A stretch of 46,605 nucleotides of DNA from JAENVT01 sp031412355 (GTDB lineage: Bacteria; Actinomycetota; Acidimicrobiia; Acidimicrobiales; Ilumatobacteraceae), in NCBI GenBank assembly GCA_031412355.1, contig JANOCR010000088.1:1-46605 (forward strand). The letters run 5' to 3'. The translations under genes were made by a program, and so were the position numbers. The notes beneath the pieces are model-generated. The model searched no databases. It was given only the letters and a program-made list of their open reading frames with translations, and had not been told where the DNA came from. This document shows positions 1 to 7,976 of the stretch, piece after piece (the stretch's first letter is position 1; each line of letters opens with the position of its first letter).

Positions 1-411
1 CCAGGTGATGGGTGACTCGTCGGCGCGCAGCGCGGCGAGATGCAGCGCGCATCCTTCGCCGCCCTCGAATCCCGGTCGGTTCAAGAAGATGCACGCGCCA
101 TCCACGACCTTGGTGTTGGTGCGCGTGTCGTCGCTGAACACATCGTCGTCGTCGATGGAGCCCCGATGTTGGAAGACGTCGGGCTCGAGCGTCGCAGCGA
201 GCGCCGAGATGGTCATTGCCTCCTCAGGGTCGGTCAATTCGGCCCCGATCGAGCAGCAGCCCTGATTGAGGTGCTCGGCGGGCTCGTCGAGAATCCCCTT
301 GCATCCGCGTCCCCAGATGCATGTCCAGTTCGATGTCAGGAAGTGGCGATCGAATTGCCAGGTGACATCGCCGTCGACGATCTCTTCACTGGGACCCGCG
401 GGATCGGTCAC
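1..411 (-). CDS. Cys-rich conserved hypothetical protein (partial, N-terminal 137 residues)
   Basis: An open frame runs from a GTG at 411 off the left edge of the window. The start overlaps the stop of the upstream dioxygenase gene in a GTGA arrangement, so the two are probably translationally coupled. The 137 visible residues carry spaced cysteines (CIWGRGCKG, NQGCCSIGAE, GACIFLNRPG, EGCALH). This is reminiscent of the metal- or Fe-S-chelating YkgJ-type cysteine-rich proteins, but I cannot assign a family. There is no signal peptide or membrane segment, so it should be cytosolic. The function is unknown. The C-terminus is missing from the window. Confidence 0.6.
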   Translation of the reverse strand, partial: MTDPAGPSEEIVDGDVTWQFDRHFLTSNWTCIWGRGCKGILDEPAEHLNQGCCSIGAELTDPEEAMTISALAATLEPDVFQHRGSIDDDDVFSDDTRTNTKVVDGACIFLNRPGFEGGEGCALHLAALRADESPITW

Positions 412-1514
412 CCGGCCGTTCGCAGTCGGCTCTCGAAGTCTTCGTGGTTGAGGTATGCGCCGCACATCGTGCGCTTGCCGGTGTACGCCCGGCGACCGTG
501 CAACGCACGCCAGTTATCGAAGAGCAACGCCTCGCCGGGCCGCAGGACCTGGCTCCACTGCGTCGATTCGCTGTTGGCGAGATTGTCGAAGGCGCGCAAC
601 GCCGCGTATAGCTGCGCCATCTCGTCGGGCGGCAACAGGAACGGAGCGCGGTCGGAGTTGTTGTAGGAAACCTGCACCAGCGTGCCGTTGTGATCGTGCC
701 GGAACACCGGCCGGGCGGCCATCAGGTGCGAACCGTCGCCGATGTATTGCCCGGGGATCGCTACGGTCGACAGCACGTCGAACAGCTCGGGCTCCGAGGC
801 ACGAAGTTCGTCGGCGATCTTGAAGCCGTCGACCAGTGTCGACTCGCCACCGGTGCCGTCGAAATGCAGGCAGTGCAACATCTGCAGGCCGGGGGCATCG
901 TGGCTGTAAGTGCCGTCGGTGTGCGCCGAGAGATAGGTGTTGGTGTAGGCGAGGTCGGCCTTCGACAGGTCGGCAGTGAACTCCCAGAACCCGCCGAAGA
1001 TCGTCTCGCGCACATATCCCACGCGGCGGATCAGTGCCTCGGTCGCTGCTGCTGTTGCGGGAGTTCCGGTGACGATCGCGAACCCGTAGGTGGCCACGAT
1101 CGACATCCACTCGTGCACGCCGGCATCGTCGGCCATGACACGCTGATGGTCGATGCGTATGGGCGCCGCGGCGATCGCATTGCGATCCCACAACACCGGT
1201 CGTGTGGCAGACCCGATGCGCGCCGCCTTCGGCGAACGGAACTTGCTGAGGAACTCGATCGGTACCTCGGAGACCTCGGCGTTGCCCTGCCAAGTGATTC
1301 GGGCGACACCTCGGTCGGCGATGGCCGAGGCGGCGCGCAGGTCGGGTGGCAGCGAAGCGGTCTCGAGCTGGCGTTGCTGGGTGACGGGATGGATGGTGGC
1401 CTCGTCGTGGGCGTGATCGCGCAGCCACAGCCACGGATACCAACTCTCTACGCCGTCGTCCCACGTCACGTGCAGGCACGAGTCGGTCGGTCGGAGCTGA
1501 TCAATGGTCGCCAC
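408..1514 (-). CDS. TauD/TfdA-family dioxygenase, gamma-butyrobetaine/trimethyllysine hydroxylase-like
   Basis: This 368-residue non-haem Fe(II)/2-oxoglutarate oxygenase starts at GTG 1514. Residues about 10-95 match the GBBH-like N-terminal (DUF971) domain and residues 130-365 the TauD fold. The iron ligands are visible: H198 and D200 in AHTDGTYS and the distal H339 in RALHGR, with R348 placed for 2-oxoglutarate. The YLNHEDFESRLR ending is typical of GBBH/TMLH enzymes. The family hydroxylates gamma-butyrobetaine, trimethyllysine or related quaternary amines (known); the substrate here is not shown. Oddity: the Cys residues that bind zinc in the usual N-domain (a WLRDNCxCxxC-like stretch) are replaced by LRDHAHDEATIHP. 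It is divergent from mtr across a 39-bp gap. Confidence 0.88.
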   Translation of the reverse strand: MATIDQLRPTDSCLHVTWDDGVESWYPWLWLRDHAHDEATIHPVTQQRQLETASLPPDLRAASAIADRGVARITWQGNAEVSEVPIEFLSKFRSPKAARIGSATRPVLWDRNAIAAAPIRIDHQRVMADDAGVHEWMSIVATYGFAIVTGTPATAAATEALIRRVGYVRETIFGGFWEFTADLSKADLAYTNTYLSAHTDGTYSHDAPGLQMLHCLHFDGTGGESTLVDGFKIADELRASEPELFDVLSTVAIPGQYIGDGSHLMAARPVFRHDHNGTLVQVSYNNSDRAPFLLPPDEMAQLYAALRAFDNLANSESTQWSQVLRPGEALLFDNWRALHGRRAYTGKRTMCGAYLNHEDFESRLRTAG

Positions 1515-1553
1515 ACATCAATTCTGCCAGCGGGAGATGCAAGGCTGGCGCAC

Positions 1554-2945
1554 GTGACGTCCGAAAAGTTCGACTTGATCATCCTTGGCAGCGGTTCGGG
1601 GAACTCGGTGATCAACGACGAGATGAACCACTGGCGGATCGCCATCGTCGAGCGTTGGACGTTCGGCGGAACGTGCCTGAACCGTGGCTGCATACCGTCG
1701 AAGATGTTGGTCTACGCGGCCGACGTCGCCGAGTCCGCTGCCAACGACAACACGGAGAAGTACGGAGTGACCACGCGGTACGAATCGTCCGATTGGCCGG
1801 CGATCGTGCGTCGGGTGTTCGCGCGCATCGACCCGATCTCCGAGGATGGGCGCCGGTACCGATTCGGCCTGCCGAACGTCACCGTGTACGAGGGCGACGC
1901 CCGTTTCGTCGGCGACCGCACCTTGCGTGTCAACGGCCAGACCATCACCGGCGAACGCGTCGTGATTGCTGCGGGGGCGCGGGCGTTCATTCCCCCGATC
2001 CACGGGATCGACGAGGTGCCGTATCACACCAGCGACACGATCATGCGTGTCGCTCGCCAACCGAAGCATCTCGTCGTGCTCGGTGGTGGCTTCATCGCCG
2101 CCGAGTTGAGCCACGTGTTCCGGTCGCTGGGGTCGCGCGTCACGATCATCAACCGCGGTCACCGATTGATGGGCGCCGAGGACCGCGACGTCTCGCAGCG
2201 CTACACCGAGATCTGCGCCGGTCGGTTCGAACTGCTGCTGGGCGCGCAGGTGCAGCGGGTGTACATGACAGCCAGTGGCGTCGGGGTGCGACTCACGTGC
2301 GCCGACGGCGAACACAACGTCGAGGGCGACACGTTGCTGGTCGCTGCGGGGCGCCTGCCGAACGGTGACCAACTCGATGCTGCTGCAGCCGGGATCGACA
2401 TCGGGGCCGTCGGTGAAGTGGTCGTCGACGAATACGGCCGGACCAGCGCGCCGGGGGTGTGGGCGCTCGGCGACGTGAACGGCCGGTACCAGCTGAAGCA
2501 CATGGCCAACGGCGAAGCTGATGTGGTGCAACACAATCTGTTGCATCCTGACGACCTGCGACAACTCGACACGCGTGCGGCGCCGCATGCAGTGTTCACC
2601 AGCCCGCAGATCGGTGTCGTCGGCCTCACCGAGGCCGAGGCGCGCACCCTGAATCGGCCGATCACGGTCGTCAACCATCCGTACAGCGGGGCCGCGTACG
2701 GTTGGGCGTTGGAAGACACCACCGGGTTCTGCAAGCTGATCGGTGACCCGGCGACGCGCTTGCTGGTGGGCGCACACATCATCGGCTATCAGGCGTCGTT
2801 GTTGGTGCAGTCGCTGGTGCAGGGCATGCATCTCGGCAGCACCGTCGACGAGTTGGCGACCGGCCAGATCTGGATCCACCCGGCGTTGTCGGAGGTGGTC
2901 GAGCAGGCCCTGCTGGCGTTGATCGCCGCCTTCGACGAAGCCTGA
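1554..2945 (+). CDS. mtr: mycothione reductase (NAD(P)H-dependent disulfide reductase)
   Basis: A 463-residue flavoprotein disulfide reductase that should reduce mycothiol disulfide in the cytosol and keep the actinobacterial thiol pool reduced. The N-terminus has an FAD-binding loop (LIILGSGSGNSVI), followed by the redox-active pair in FGGTCLNRGCIPSK. A second dinucleotide site is at LVVLGGGFIAAELSHVF, and the C-terminal catalytic HPALSEVVEQ contains the His-Glu pair. GSGSGN, rather than GxGxxG plus lipoamide-dehydrogenase features, points to Mtr rather than Lpd. Length fits the family. The start is GTG 1554; the open frame extends much further upstream, but that part overlaps the divergent dioxygenase gene. 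No clear Shine-Dalgarno sequence precedes it. Confidence 0.9.
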   Translation: MTSEKFDLIILGSGSGNSVINDEMNHWRIAIVERWTFGGTCLNRGCIPSKMLVYAADVAESAANDNTEKYGVTTRYESSDWPAIVRRVFARIDPISEDGRRYRFGLPNVTVYEGDARFVGDRTLRVNGQTITGERVVIAAGARAFIPPIHGIDEVPYHTSDTIMRVARQPKHLVVLGGGFIAAELSHVFRSLGSRVTIINRGHRLMGAEDRDVSQRYTEICAGRFELLLGAQVQRVYMTASGVGVRLTCADGEHNVEGDTLLVAAGRLPNGDQLDAAAAGIDIGAVGEVVVDEYGRTSAPGVWALGDVNGRYQLKHMANGEADVVQHNLLHPDDLRQLDTRAAPHAVFTSPQIGVVGLTEAEARTLNRPITVVNHPYSGAAYGWALEDTTGFCKLIGDPATRLLVGAHIIGYQASLLVQSLVQGMHLGSTVDELATGQIWIHPALSEVVEQALLALIAAFDEA

Positions 2946-3036
2946 CTTCTCACCTGCCTTTAACTCGGCGTCGGTAGACACCTCACCTGCGAGGTTGATG
3001 ATGTCATCGTCACCCCTACCGAATTGGAGACACACA

Positions 3037-3777
3037 ATGAAAAACAAGCTTGCAGGCACGGGCCTGGCGATCGGATTGGTCGCAGGCGCAGGCGCAGGAT
3101 TGATCCTCGAGTTGTCCGGCTCCGCTGGAGCCGCCGGCTCACCCGCTGTTGCGCTGGTCGTCGATGACGGCACCACCGACACGACGGTCGACACTGCGGA
3201 CTCGACGACCACTGACACCGCTCGACCGGACCGGTCGACGCGACTGCAGGAGGTTCTCAAGCCGCTGGTCGATGACGGAACGATCACCCAGGCACAAGCC
3301 GACTCGGTGGTCACCGCACTGGTCGCCGCAGGGCCGCTAGGCGGACATCGCGGTGGGCCAGGCGGGCACATCGGGCCGAAGTTCGATGTCGTCGCCACCA
3401 CCTTGGGCATCACAGTCGATGAGGTGCGCACTGCGCTGCAGAGCGGTCAGACCATCGCGGAACTGGCAGTCAGCAACGGAAAGACCGCCCAGGACGTGAT
3501 CGACGCCATCGTCGCCGAGGCGACGACCCGGATCACTGCCGAGGTCACAGCCGGCACCCTGACCCAGGCCGAGGCCGATGCGCGGCTGGCCGACCTCACC
3601 ACCCGGGTGACCGAATTCGTCAACAACACCATCCCAGCGGGTGGCCCAGCGGGTGGCCCAGCGGGTGGCCCGGGGTTCGGTCGGGGATTCGGTGGGCCAG
3701 GACGTCATCATCATGCTGACGATGCCGCCACTGCCGATACGACCGACACGGCCACGACCGACACCACCGGCAGCTGA
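3037..3777 (+). CDS. secreted helical protein with Gly/Pro/His and Thr/Asp-rich tail
   Basis: A 246-residue exported protein of unknown function. ATG 3037 follows GGAGA at 3026-3030 and opens with a signal peptide (MKNKLAGTG, then a hydrophobic stretch ending near SAGAAG). A Thr/Asp-rich linker follows. Two helical segments share the motif GT-I/L-TQA-Q/E-AD (about residues 85-95 and 168-178), reminiscent of DUF2680-like proteins. The tail has three tandem AGGP units (12-bp DNA repeats near 3638-3671), a HHH cluster and a TADTT-rich end. It lies 63 bp before the response regulator on the same strand, so it may be an envelope output or sensor accessory of that system (inference). Confidence 0.75.
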   Translation: MKNKLAGTGLAIGLVAGAGAGLILELSGSAGAAGSPAVALVVDDGTTDTTVDTADSTTTDTARPDRSTRLQEVLKPLVDDGTITQAQADSVVTALVAAGPLGGHRGGPGGHIGPKFDVVATTLGITVDEVRTALQSGQTIAELAVSNGKTAQDVIDAIVAEATTRITAEVTAGTLTQAEADARLADLTTRVTEFVNNTIPAGGPAGGPAGGPGFGRGFGGPGRHHHADDAATADTTDTATTDTTGS

Positions 3778-3840
3778 AGTTCTTGGCTCGGCCGGGATGG
3801 CTTCCTCCCTCGTCATCCCGGCCGGTCAGAATGAGTACCA

Positions 3841-4530
3841 ATGAGCGCCCGAGTGTTGATCGCCGACGATGACCGGGCAATTCGCGACGCCTTGACGCGT
3901 GCCCTCGGTCTCGAGGGCTACGACGTGGTGCAGGCCAGCGACGGCAACACAGCGCTGTCGCTGATCGAGTCGACCCAGCCCGATGTGGCCATCCTCGACG
4001 TGATGATGCCGAACATCGACGGGTTGACCGTCTGTCGCGTTCTGCGGGCGGAGCGCAATCGCCTGCCGGTGCTGATGCTGACAGCTCGCACCGAGACACC
4101 CGACCGGGTGGCCGGTCTCGATGCCGGCGCCGACGACTATCTCGCCAAGCCGTTCGACCTCGACGAGTTGCTGGCCCGACTGCGGGCGCTGCTTCGACGA
4201 ACCAAGAGCGACGATGACGACCGCAACAATGATGCCGTGCAACTGGCCGATCTGCGCCTCGACCCGACATCGCGGCGGGTGTGGCGCGGTGAGCGCGAGA
4301 TCGACCTGTCGAAGACAGAGTTCGAGTTGCTCGAGTTGTTGCTGCGCAACCAGGGGATCGTGCTCGATCACTCGACGATCTACGACCGGATCTGGGGTTA
4401 CGACTTCGGGCCCGACAGCAAGAACCTGGCCGTCTACATCTCCTACCTGCGGCGCAAGCTCGAACTACCCGGCGAGTCCAAGGTGATCCACACCGTGCGC
4501 GGCGTCGGCTACTCGGCACGGTTGTCGTGA
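3841..4530 (+). CDS. OmpR-family response regulator, MprA-like
   Basis: A 229-residue two-component regulator. The receiver domain (1-120) has the acidic pair D10/D11, phospho-acceptor D53 in ILDVMMP, T81 in LTAR and K103 in LAKPFD. The winged-helix DNA-binding domain (about 133-228) carries TEFELLELLLRNQG and a recognition region ending RGVGYSARL. The sequence resembles mycobacterial MprA, which answers to envelope stress (known family); the target genes here are not shown. The stop overlaps the kinase start by 4 bp, so the pair is translationally coupled. Confidence 0.93.
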   Translation: MSARVLIADDDRAIRDALTRALGLEGYDVVQASDGNTALSLIESTQPDVAILDVMMPNIDGLTVCRVLRAERNRLPVLMLTARTETPDRVAGLDAGADDYLAKPFDLDELLARLRALLRRTKSDDDDRNNDAVQLADLRLDPTSRRVWRGEREIDLSKTEFELLELLLRNQGIVLDHSTIYDRIWGYDFGPDSKNLAVYISYLRRKLELPGESKVIHTVRGVGYSARLS

Positions 4531-5939
4531 GCCTGCGCCTCAAGATCGTCCTTGCCCTGGTCCTGCTGGCGACGTGTGCGACCGCAGCCGTGGGCTTTTC
4601 GTCGTACGTCAGCACCCGCGCCGAGTTGAATGCGGTCGTCGACCGATCGTTGCGCGAAGCCGCAGCCAACCCCGCGCAGTTGCTGCGCTTCTTCGGTCGG
4701 GGGCCCGTGCCCGACTTCGTGCCCGGTCGTGGCGGCGCCGATCCCGATACCGGCGGGCCGGCTGGCCGGCCTCGAGTCTTCGACGCGGTGCTCGCCCAGA
4801 TCATCGCCGCCGATGGCGCGATCGTGCGGTCGCCGCAATCCGGCGTGTTGCCGATCGACGATGCCGATCGCGCAGTGGCCGACGGCACGTTCGCCGGCGT
4901 CAGCCAGCCGCGCGATGTGACCGTGGAGGGTGAGGCCTACCGGATGCTGACAGTCGCCCTCGACGGTGGTGCCGTGCAAATTGCCCGCTCGGCGCGCGAG
5001 GTCGAGCGCTCGCTCGACGTCATCCGCACCCGAACCCTGCTGTCGGTTGCCTTGGTCATGGCCGCCGCGGCAATTGCCGGCTGGCTGATCGGCCGGCAGG
5101 TCACCCGACGTCTGGTGCGGCTCACCCAGGCCGCGGATGACGTGGCAACCACAGGTCGGCTCGATGTCGAGGTGCCGGTCAGCGGCGCCGACGAAACCGG
5201 CCGGCTGGGCCTGGCCTTCAACGGCATGCTCGGCGCGCTGGCGCGCAGCAGGGATCAGCAACAGCAACTGGTGCAAGACGCAGGCCATGAGTTGCGCACA
5301 CCGTTGACCAGTCTGCGCACCAACGTCGCCGTGCTGCGCCGACTCGACAGTCTGGCCCCCGAAGCCCGCCAGCAACTGGTCGACGATCTCGACAGTGAGA
5401 CCAAGGAACTGACGTCGCTGGTCAACGAACTGGTTGAGCTGGCGACCGATCGACGCGACGACGAACCAACGCAGGAGTGCGACCTCACTTCGCTCTGCGA
5501 GCAGGCCGCGGCGCGCGTACGACGGCGAACCGGCCGCGAGATCTCTGTGGTCGGAGGCACCTCGCTGGTGTCGTGCCGACCGGCCGCGATCGATCGCGCC
5601 GTGCTGAACCTCATCGACAATGCGGCCAAGTTCAGCGCCGAGTCCAATCCCGACGGCGTGATCGAGGTCGAGATCGTCGGCGGCCGCGTCGCAGTCAGCG
5701 ATCGAGGGCCTGGTATCCCGGCCGATGACTTGTCGCACATCTTCGACCGCTTCTACCGCTCGGTGGCGTCGCGCAGCCTGCCCGGCTCGGGCCTCGGCCT
5801 GGCAATCGTTCGCGACATCGTCGAGTCCCACGGCGGCACGGTGTTCGCCGAGCATCGAGAAGGTGGCGGCAGCACCGTCGGCTTCACTCTGCCCACTCTT
5901 TTGCCGCCGCCCGCCCCGACCACCACCGCCGGCGTTTGA
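4527..5939 (+). CDS. sensor histidine kinase, MprB-like
   Basis: A 470-residue membrane kinase, partner of the preceding regulator (GTG start inside GTGA). Layout: TM1 about 4-28, an extracytoplasmic sensor of about 140 residues rich in Gly/Pro near 55-75, TM2 about 172-190, HAMP 190-242, HisKA with phospho-His H254 in GHELRTPLTSLRTN, and HATPase_c. The last has the N box (LIDNAAKF), G1 (DRGPGIP), F box (FDRFYRS) and G2 (GSGLGLAIV). All catalytic boxes are intact. The stop codon lies inside the first unit of a hairpin repeat doublet, which could terminate the operon. Confidence 0.93.
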   Translation: MSLRLKIVLALVLLATCATAAVGFSSYVSTRAELNAVVDRSLREAAANPAQLLRFFGRGPVPDFVPGRGGADPDTGGPAGRPRVFDAVLAQIIAADGAIVRSPQSGVLPIDDADRAVADGTFAGVSQPRDVTVEGEAYRMLTVALDGGAVQIARSAREVERSLDVIRTRTLLSVALVMAAAAIAGWLIGRQVTRRLVRLTQAADDVATTGRLDVEVPVSGADETGRLGLAFNGMLGALARSRDQQQQLVQDAGHELRTPLTSLRTNVAVLRRLDSLAPEARQQLVDDLDSETKELTSLVNELVELATDRRDDEPTQECDLTSLCEQAAARVRRRTGREISVVGGTSLVSCRPAAIDRAVLNLIDNAAKFSAESNPDGVIEVEIVGGRVAVSDRGPGIPADDLSHIFDRFYRSVASRSLPGSGLGLAIVRDIVESHGGTVFAEHREGGGSTVGFTLPTLLPPPAPTTTAGV

Positions 5940-6040
5940 CGACTGCGGCCCCGTATCGGTGGTGGAGTCATCAAACGCATTCGCGTCTCCGATGCGTTTG
6001 ACGACAGGCGCCCCGCATCGGTGCTGGAGTCATCAATCGC
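5932..6040. repeat. doublet of 47-bp imperfect hairpin repeats
   Basis: Two 47-bp units, 5932-5978 and 5994-6040 (period 62 bp), differ at 6 positions. Each unit is itself an inverted repeat: the arms GCGTTTGACGAC and GTCATCAAACGC pair at 11 of 12 positions in the first unit and 10 of 12 in the second. The first unit includes the histidine kinase stop codon. They could act as a tandem transcription terminator or be a REP-type element. There is no T-run, so classical intrinsic termination is not clear. Confidence 0.7.
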
Positions 6041-6063
6041 TGTGCTGAGGTGGATGCCAGGCG

Positions 6064-6703
6064 TTACCGAGGCGGAGGAATCTCACCCGAGCCACGAATG
6101 ATCATCGTGGTGGGGACGATGTAGGTCTGCGTCGGCGAGCGGTCGCCGTCGAGGCGTGCGAACAGCGTTGTCGCGGCTTGCCGGCCGATCTCGGTCGGGT
6201 CTTGGGCAAGCACGGTGATGGCGGGTTCGAGCAGGTCGCTCATCGGCACGTCGTCGAACCCAACCAGGGCAGTGTCATGGTGTTTCCCTGCCGAGCGCAT
6301 CGACATAACCGCGGAACCTTTCGACGGCGGTGACGATCGACATCCCCATCCGTCGCTCCTCGATGAGGTAGCTGTGGTCGTGGCTGGCGGGCATCATGAT
6401 CAATCCGTCGACTCGACGCTCGGCGAACGCCTCCACCAGTTGGCGTTCGCGAACCGGGTCCTCGTCGAGGCTCGTGGCGAGCACCGCGACGCCGCGCCGA
6501 GAAGCCATCTCGTCGATGGTGTGATGGACGGCGGCGTCGAGCGGGTTGGTCACGTTCGAGACGAGCATGCCGACCGAGCGTGTCTTGCCACCGCTGCGGC
6601 GGAGGTTGCTGGCGGTCAGGTTGTGGCGATAGCCGAGCCGATCGATGGCCGAACGAACACGCACACTGAGCGCGTCGGACACCCCGGCTTCGCCGTTGAC
6701 CAC
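6064..6703 (-). pseudogene. degenerate LacI-family sugar repressor
   Basis: Remnants of a LacI-family regulator in two frames. Nucleotides 6703 to about 6300 encode VVNGEAGVSDALSVRVRSAI and the start of the sugar-binding core (GMLVSNVTNPLDAAVHHTID). The reading frame then shifts near 6275-6306, and the C-terminal part continues with TALVGFDDVPMSDLLEP to 6064. Against a normal 330-residue LacI protein, most of the helix-turn-helix is gone (an in-frame TGA sits just upstream of 6703). About 45 residues are missing before the ERFRGYVDAL stretch, and about 65 between VDAL and DTALVGFDD. It is non-functional as written. It probably once controlled the neighbouring sugar genes. Confidence 0.82.
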
Positions 6704-6766
6704 CTTTCAGACACAATTGACTGACTACGTCGTTCGAACATTTTCATTTCGTCGAGGATTTGCCTA

Positions 6767-6827
6767 TTGACAACGCTCCGCATCATGCATCATGTGGATC
6801 ATGTGGCTGAATGTCGACAACGTTGTC
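6767..6827 (+). promoter_or_regulatory. relic promoter with LacI-type operator palindrome
   Basis: A perfect 12-bp palindrome, GACAACGTTGTC, lies at 6816-6827 with the central CG typical of LacI-family operators. A TTGACA hexamer at 6767-6772 could be a -35 box; the -10 at the right spacing is weak. A half-site (TTGACAACG) overlaps that -35. The site lies between the broken repressor and the broken ABC ATPase fragment. It occupies most of the only stretch over 300 bp (6704-7058) that holds no intact gene. Confidence 0.45.
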
Positions 6828-6835
6828 AACTGCGA

Positions 6836-7045
6836 ATGATGGACAAGGCGGGGATGCGACGCGACGCACGCAGCACCATCCAAGGCCTCGGCATCGGCAC
6901 CATTCAAGACATCACCCAGACCGTCGAGGCCTTGTCAGGCTTGCAACGCCAGGCCGTGGCCGCCGCCCGGGCTGCAGCGTTCGGCAGCAAGGTCGTGATC
7001 CTTGACGAGCCCACGGCTGCTCTCGCCGTCGACAACGGAGCCTGA
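6836..7045 (+). pseudogene. fragment of a CUT2 sugar ABC transporter ATPase
   Basis: About 66 codons match the middle of a FrcA/RbsA-type sugar ABC ATPase: the helical region (ARSTIQGLGIGTIQDITQTV), the signature as LSGLQRQ, and Walker B as KVVILDEPTAAL. Then the frame ends abruptly in a TGA at 7043-7045. Walker A, Q-loop and H-loop parts are absent. The signature glycine is replaced (LSGLQ instead of LSGGQ), a further sign of decay. It lies 13 bp before the PfkB kinase start. Interestingly it contains the very segment that the second ATPase remnant at 8603-9298 has lost. Confidence 0.8.
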
Positions 7046-7058
7046 GCGGATCGCACCC

Positions 7059-7976
7059 ATGATCGTTGTCGGTGGTGAGGCGTTGGTCGATCTGGTGATC
7101 GATCCCGATGGTGCCGTGGCGGCGAAGCTGGGCGGCGGGCCGTTCAACGCGGCGCGGGCAATCGGTCGGTTGGGTAGCGCGGTCGCGTTCTTGGGCGCGC
7201 TGTCGAGCGATCGCTTCGGCACATTGCTGCATCGGCAACTGCTGTCCGACGGCGTAGATGACTCGCTGGTGCAGTTCACGGAGTTGCCGACCACGCTCGC
7301 GTCCGCCGAGCTCGACGCCCACGGCGCCGCCAACTATCACTTCTACTTCTCGGAGACCGCAGCGCCGAACCTTCACCGGCTACCGCTGCCCGACGGTGTC
7401 ACGATCTTGCATGTCGGCACACTCGGCATGGTGCTGCAACCGATGGCATCGACGCTGGAGGCAGTGGTCAGCGGTGTCCGTGACCACGTGGTCGTGCTGC
7501 TCGATCCGAACTGCAGGCCGCGTATCACCCACGACCGAGTCGGGTACTTGGCGCGCCTGGAGCGGATGTTGCGGCGTGCCGACGTGGTCAAGGTCAGCAC
7601 CGACGACCTCGAGTTCATTACCCCGGGCGATCATGCCGCCGGCGTGCGACTGTTGCTGGCCGACGGCGCCAGGCTGGTGCTGCACACCGACGGCGGCCGA
7701 AGCGTGCACGTCCATTGGGCAACCAGCGAGCTCGAGGTCCCGGTGCCGGCGGTGGAAGTCGTCGACACCATCGGTGCAGGCGACGCATTCGGTGGGGCGT
7801 TCGCGGCGTGGTGGGATCAAGCAGGCCTCGGTCGCGGGGATCTCGACGATCGTGACACGGTGCGCTCCGCCGTGAATGCAGCAGTCGAAGTTGCCGCAGT
7901 CAGCTGCGCGCGCGTCGGTGCCCAACCACCTCGGCGCGCCGAACTCGGCGACAAGTGGAGTCCGGCTCGAGCGTGA
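7059..7976 (+). CDS. PfkB-family carbohydrate kinase (fructokinase-like)
   Basis: A 305-residue ribokinase-fold enzyme expected to phosphorylate a sugar with ATP. ATG 7059 begins MIVVGGEALVDLVID, the normal start of fructokinase-type members. The first PfkB region is GGGPFNAARAIGRLG; the C-terminal anion hole and catalytic Asp are in DTIGAGDAFGGAF. The frame is intact and of family length. It lies in the wreck of a sugar ABC locus and overlaps the next kinase by 4 bp (GTGA). The substrate is not shown; a ketose is likely given the FrcA-type transporter remnants (inference). Confidence 0.85.
   Translation: MIVVGGEALVDLVIDPDGAVAAKLGGGPFNAARAIGRLGSAVAFLGALSSDRFGTLLHRQLLSDGVDDSLVQFTELPTTLASAELDAHGAANYHFYFSETAAPNLHRLPLPDGVTILHVGTLGMVLQPMASTLEAVVSGVRDHVVVLLDPNCRPRITHDRVGYLARLERMLRRADVVKVSTDDLEFITPGDHAAGVRLLLADGARLVLHTDGGRSVHVHWATSELEVPVPAVEVVDTIGAGDAFGGAFAAWWDQAGLGRGDLDDRDTVRSAVNAAVEVAAVSCARVGAQPPRRAELGDKWSPARA

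Noticed and set aside
1518..3431. Long open frame on the minus strand opposite mtr
   Set aside because: It is an antisense shadow of a high-GC gene; its translation has no family motifs and Arg/Asp/Val-rich filler composition.
4509..5855. Open minus-strand frame opposite the histidine kinase
   Set aside because: The plus-strand frame has all kinase boxes; the minus frame has none and mirrors codon bias.
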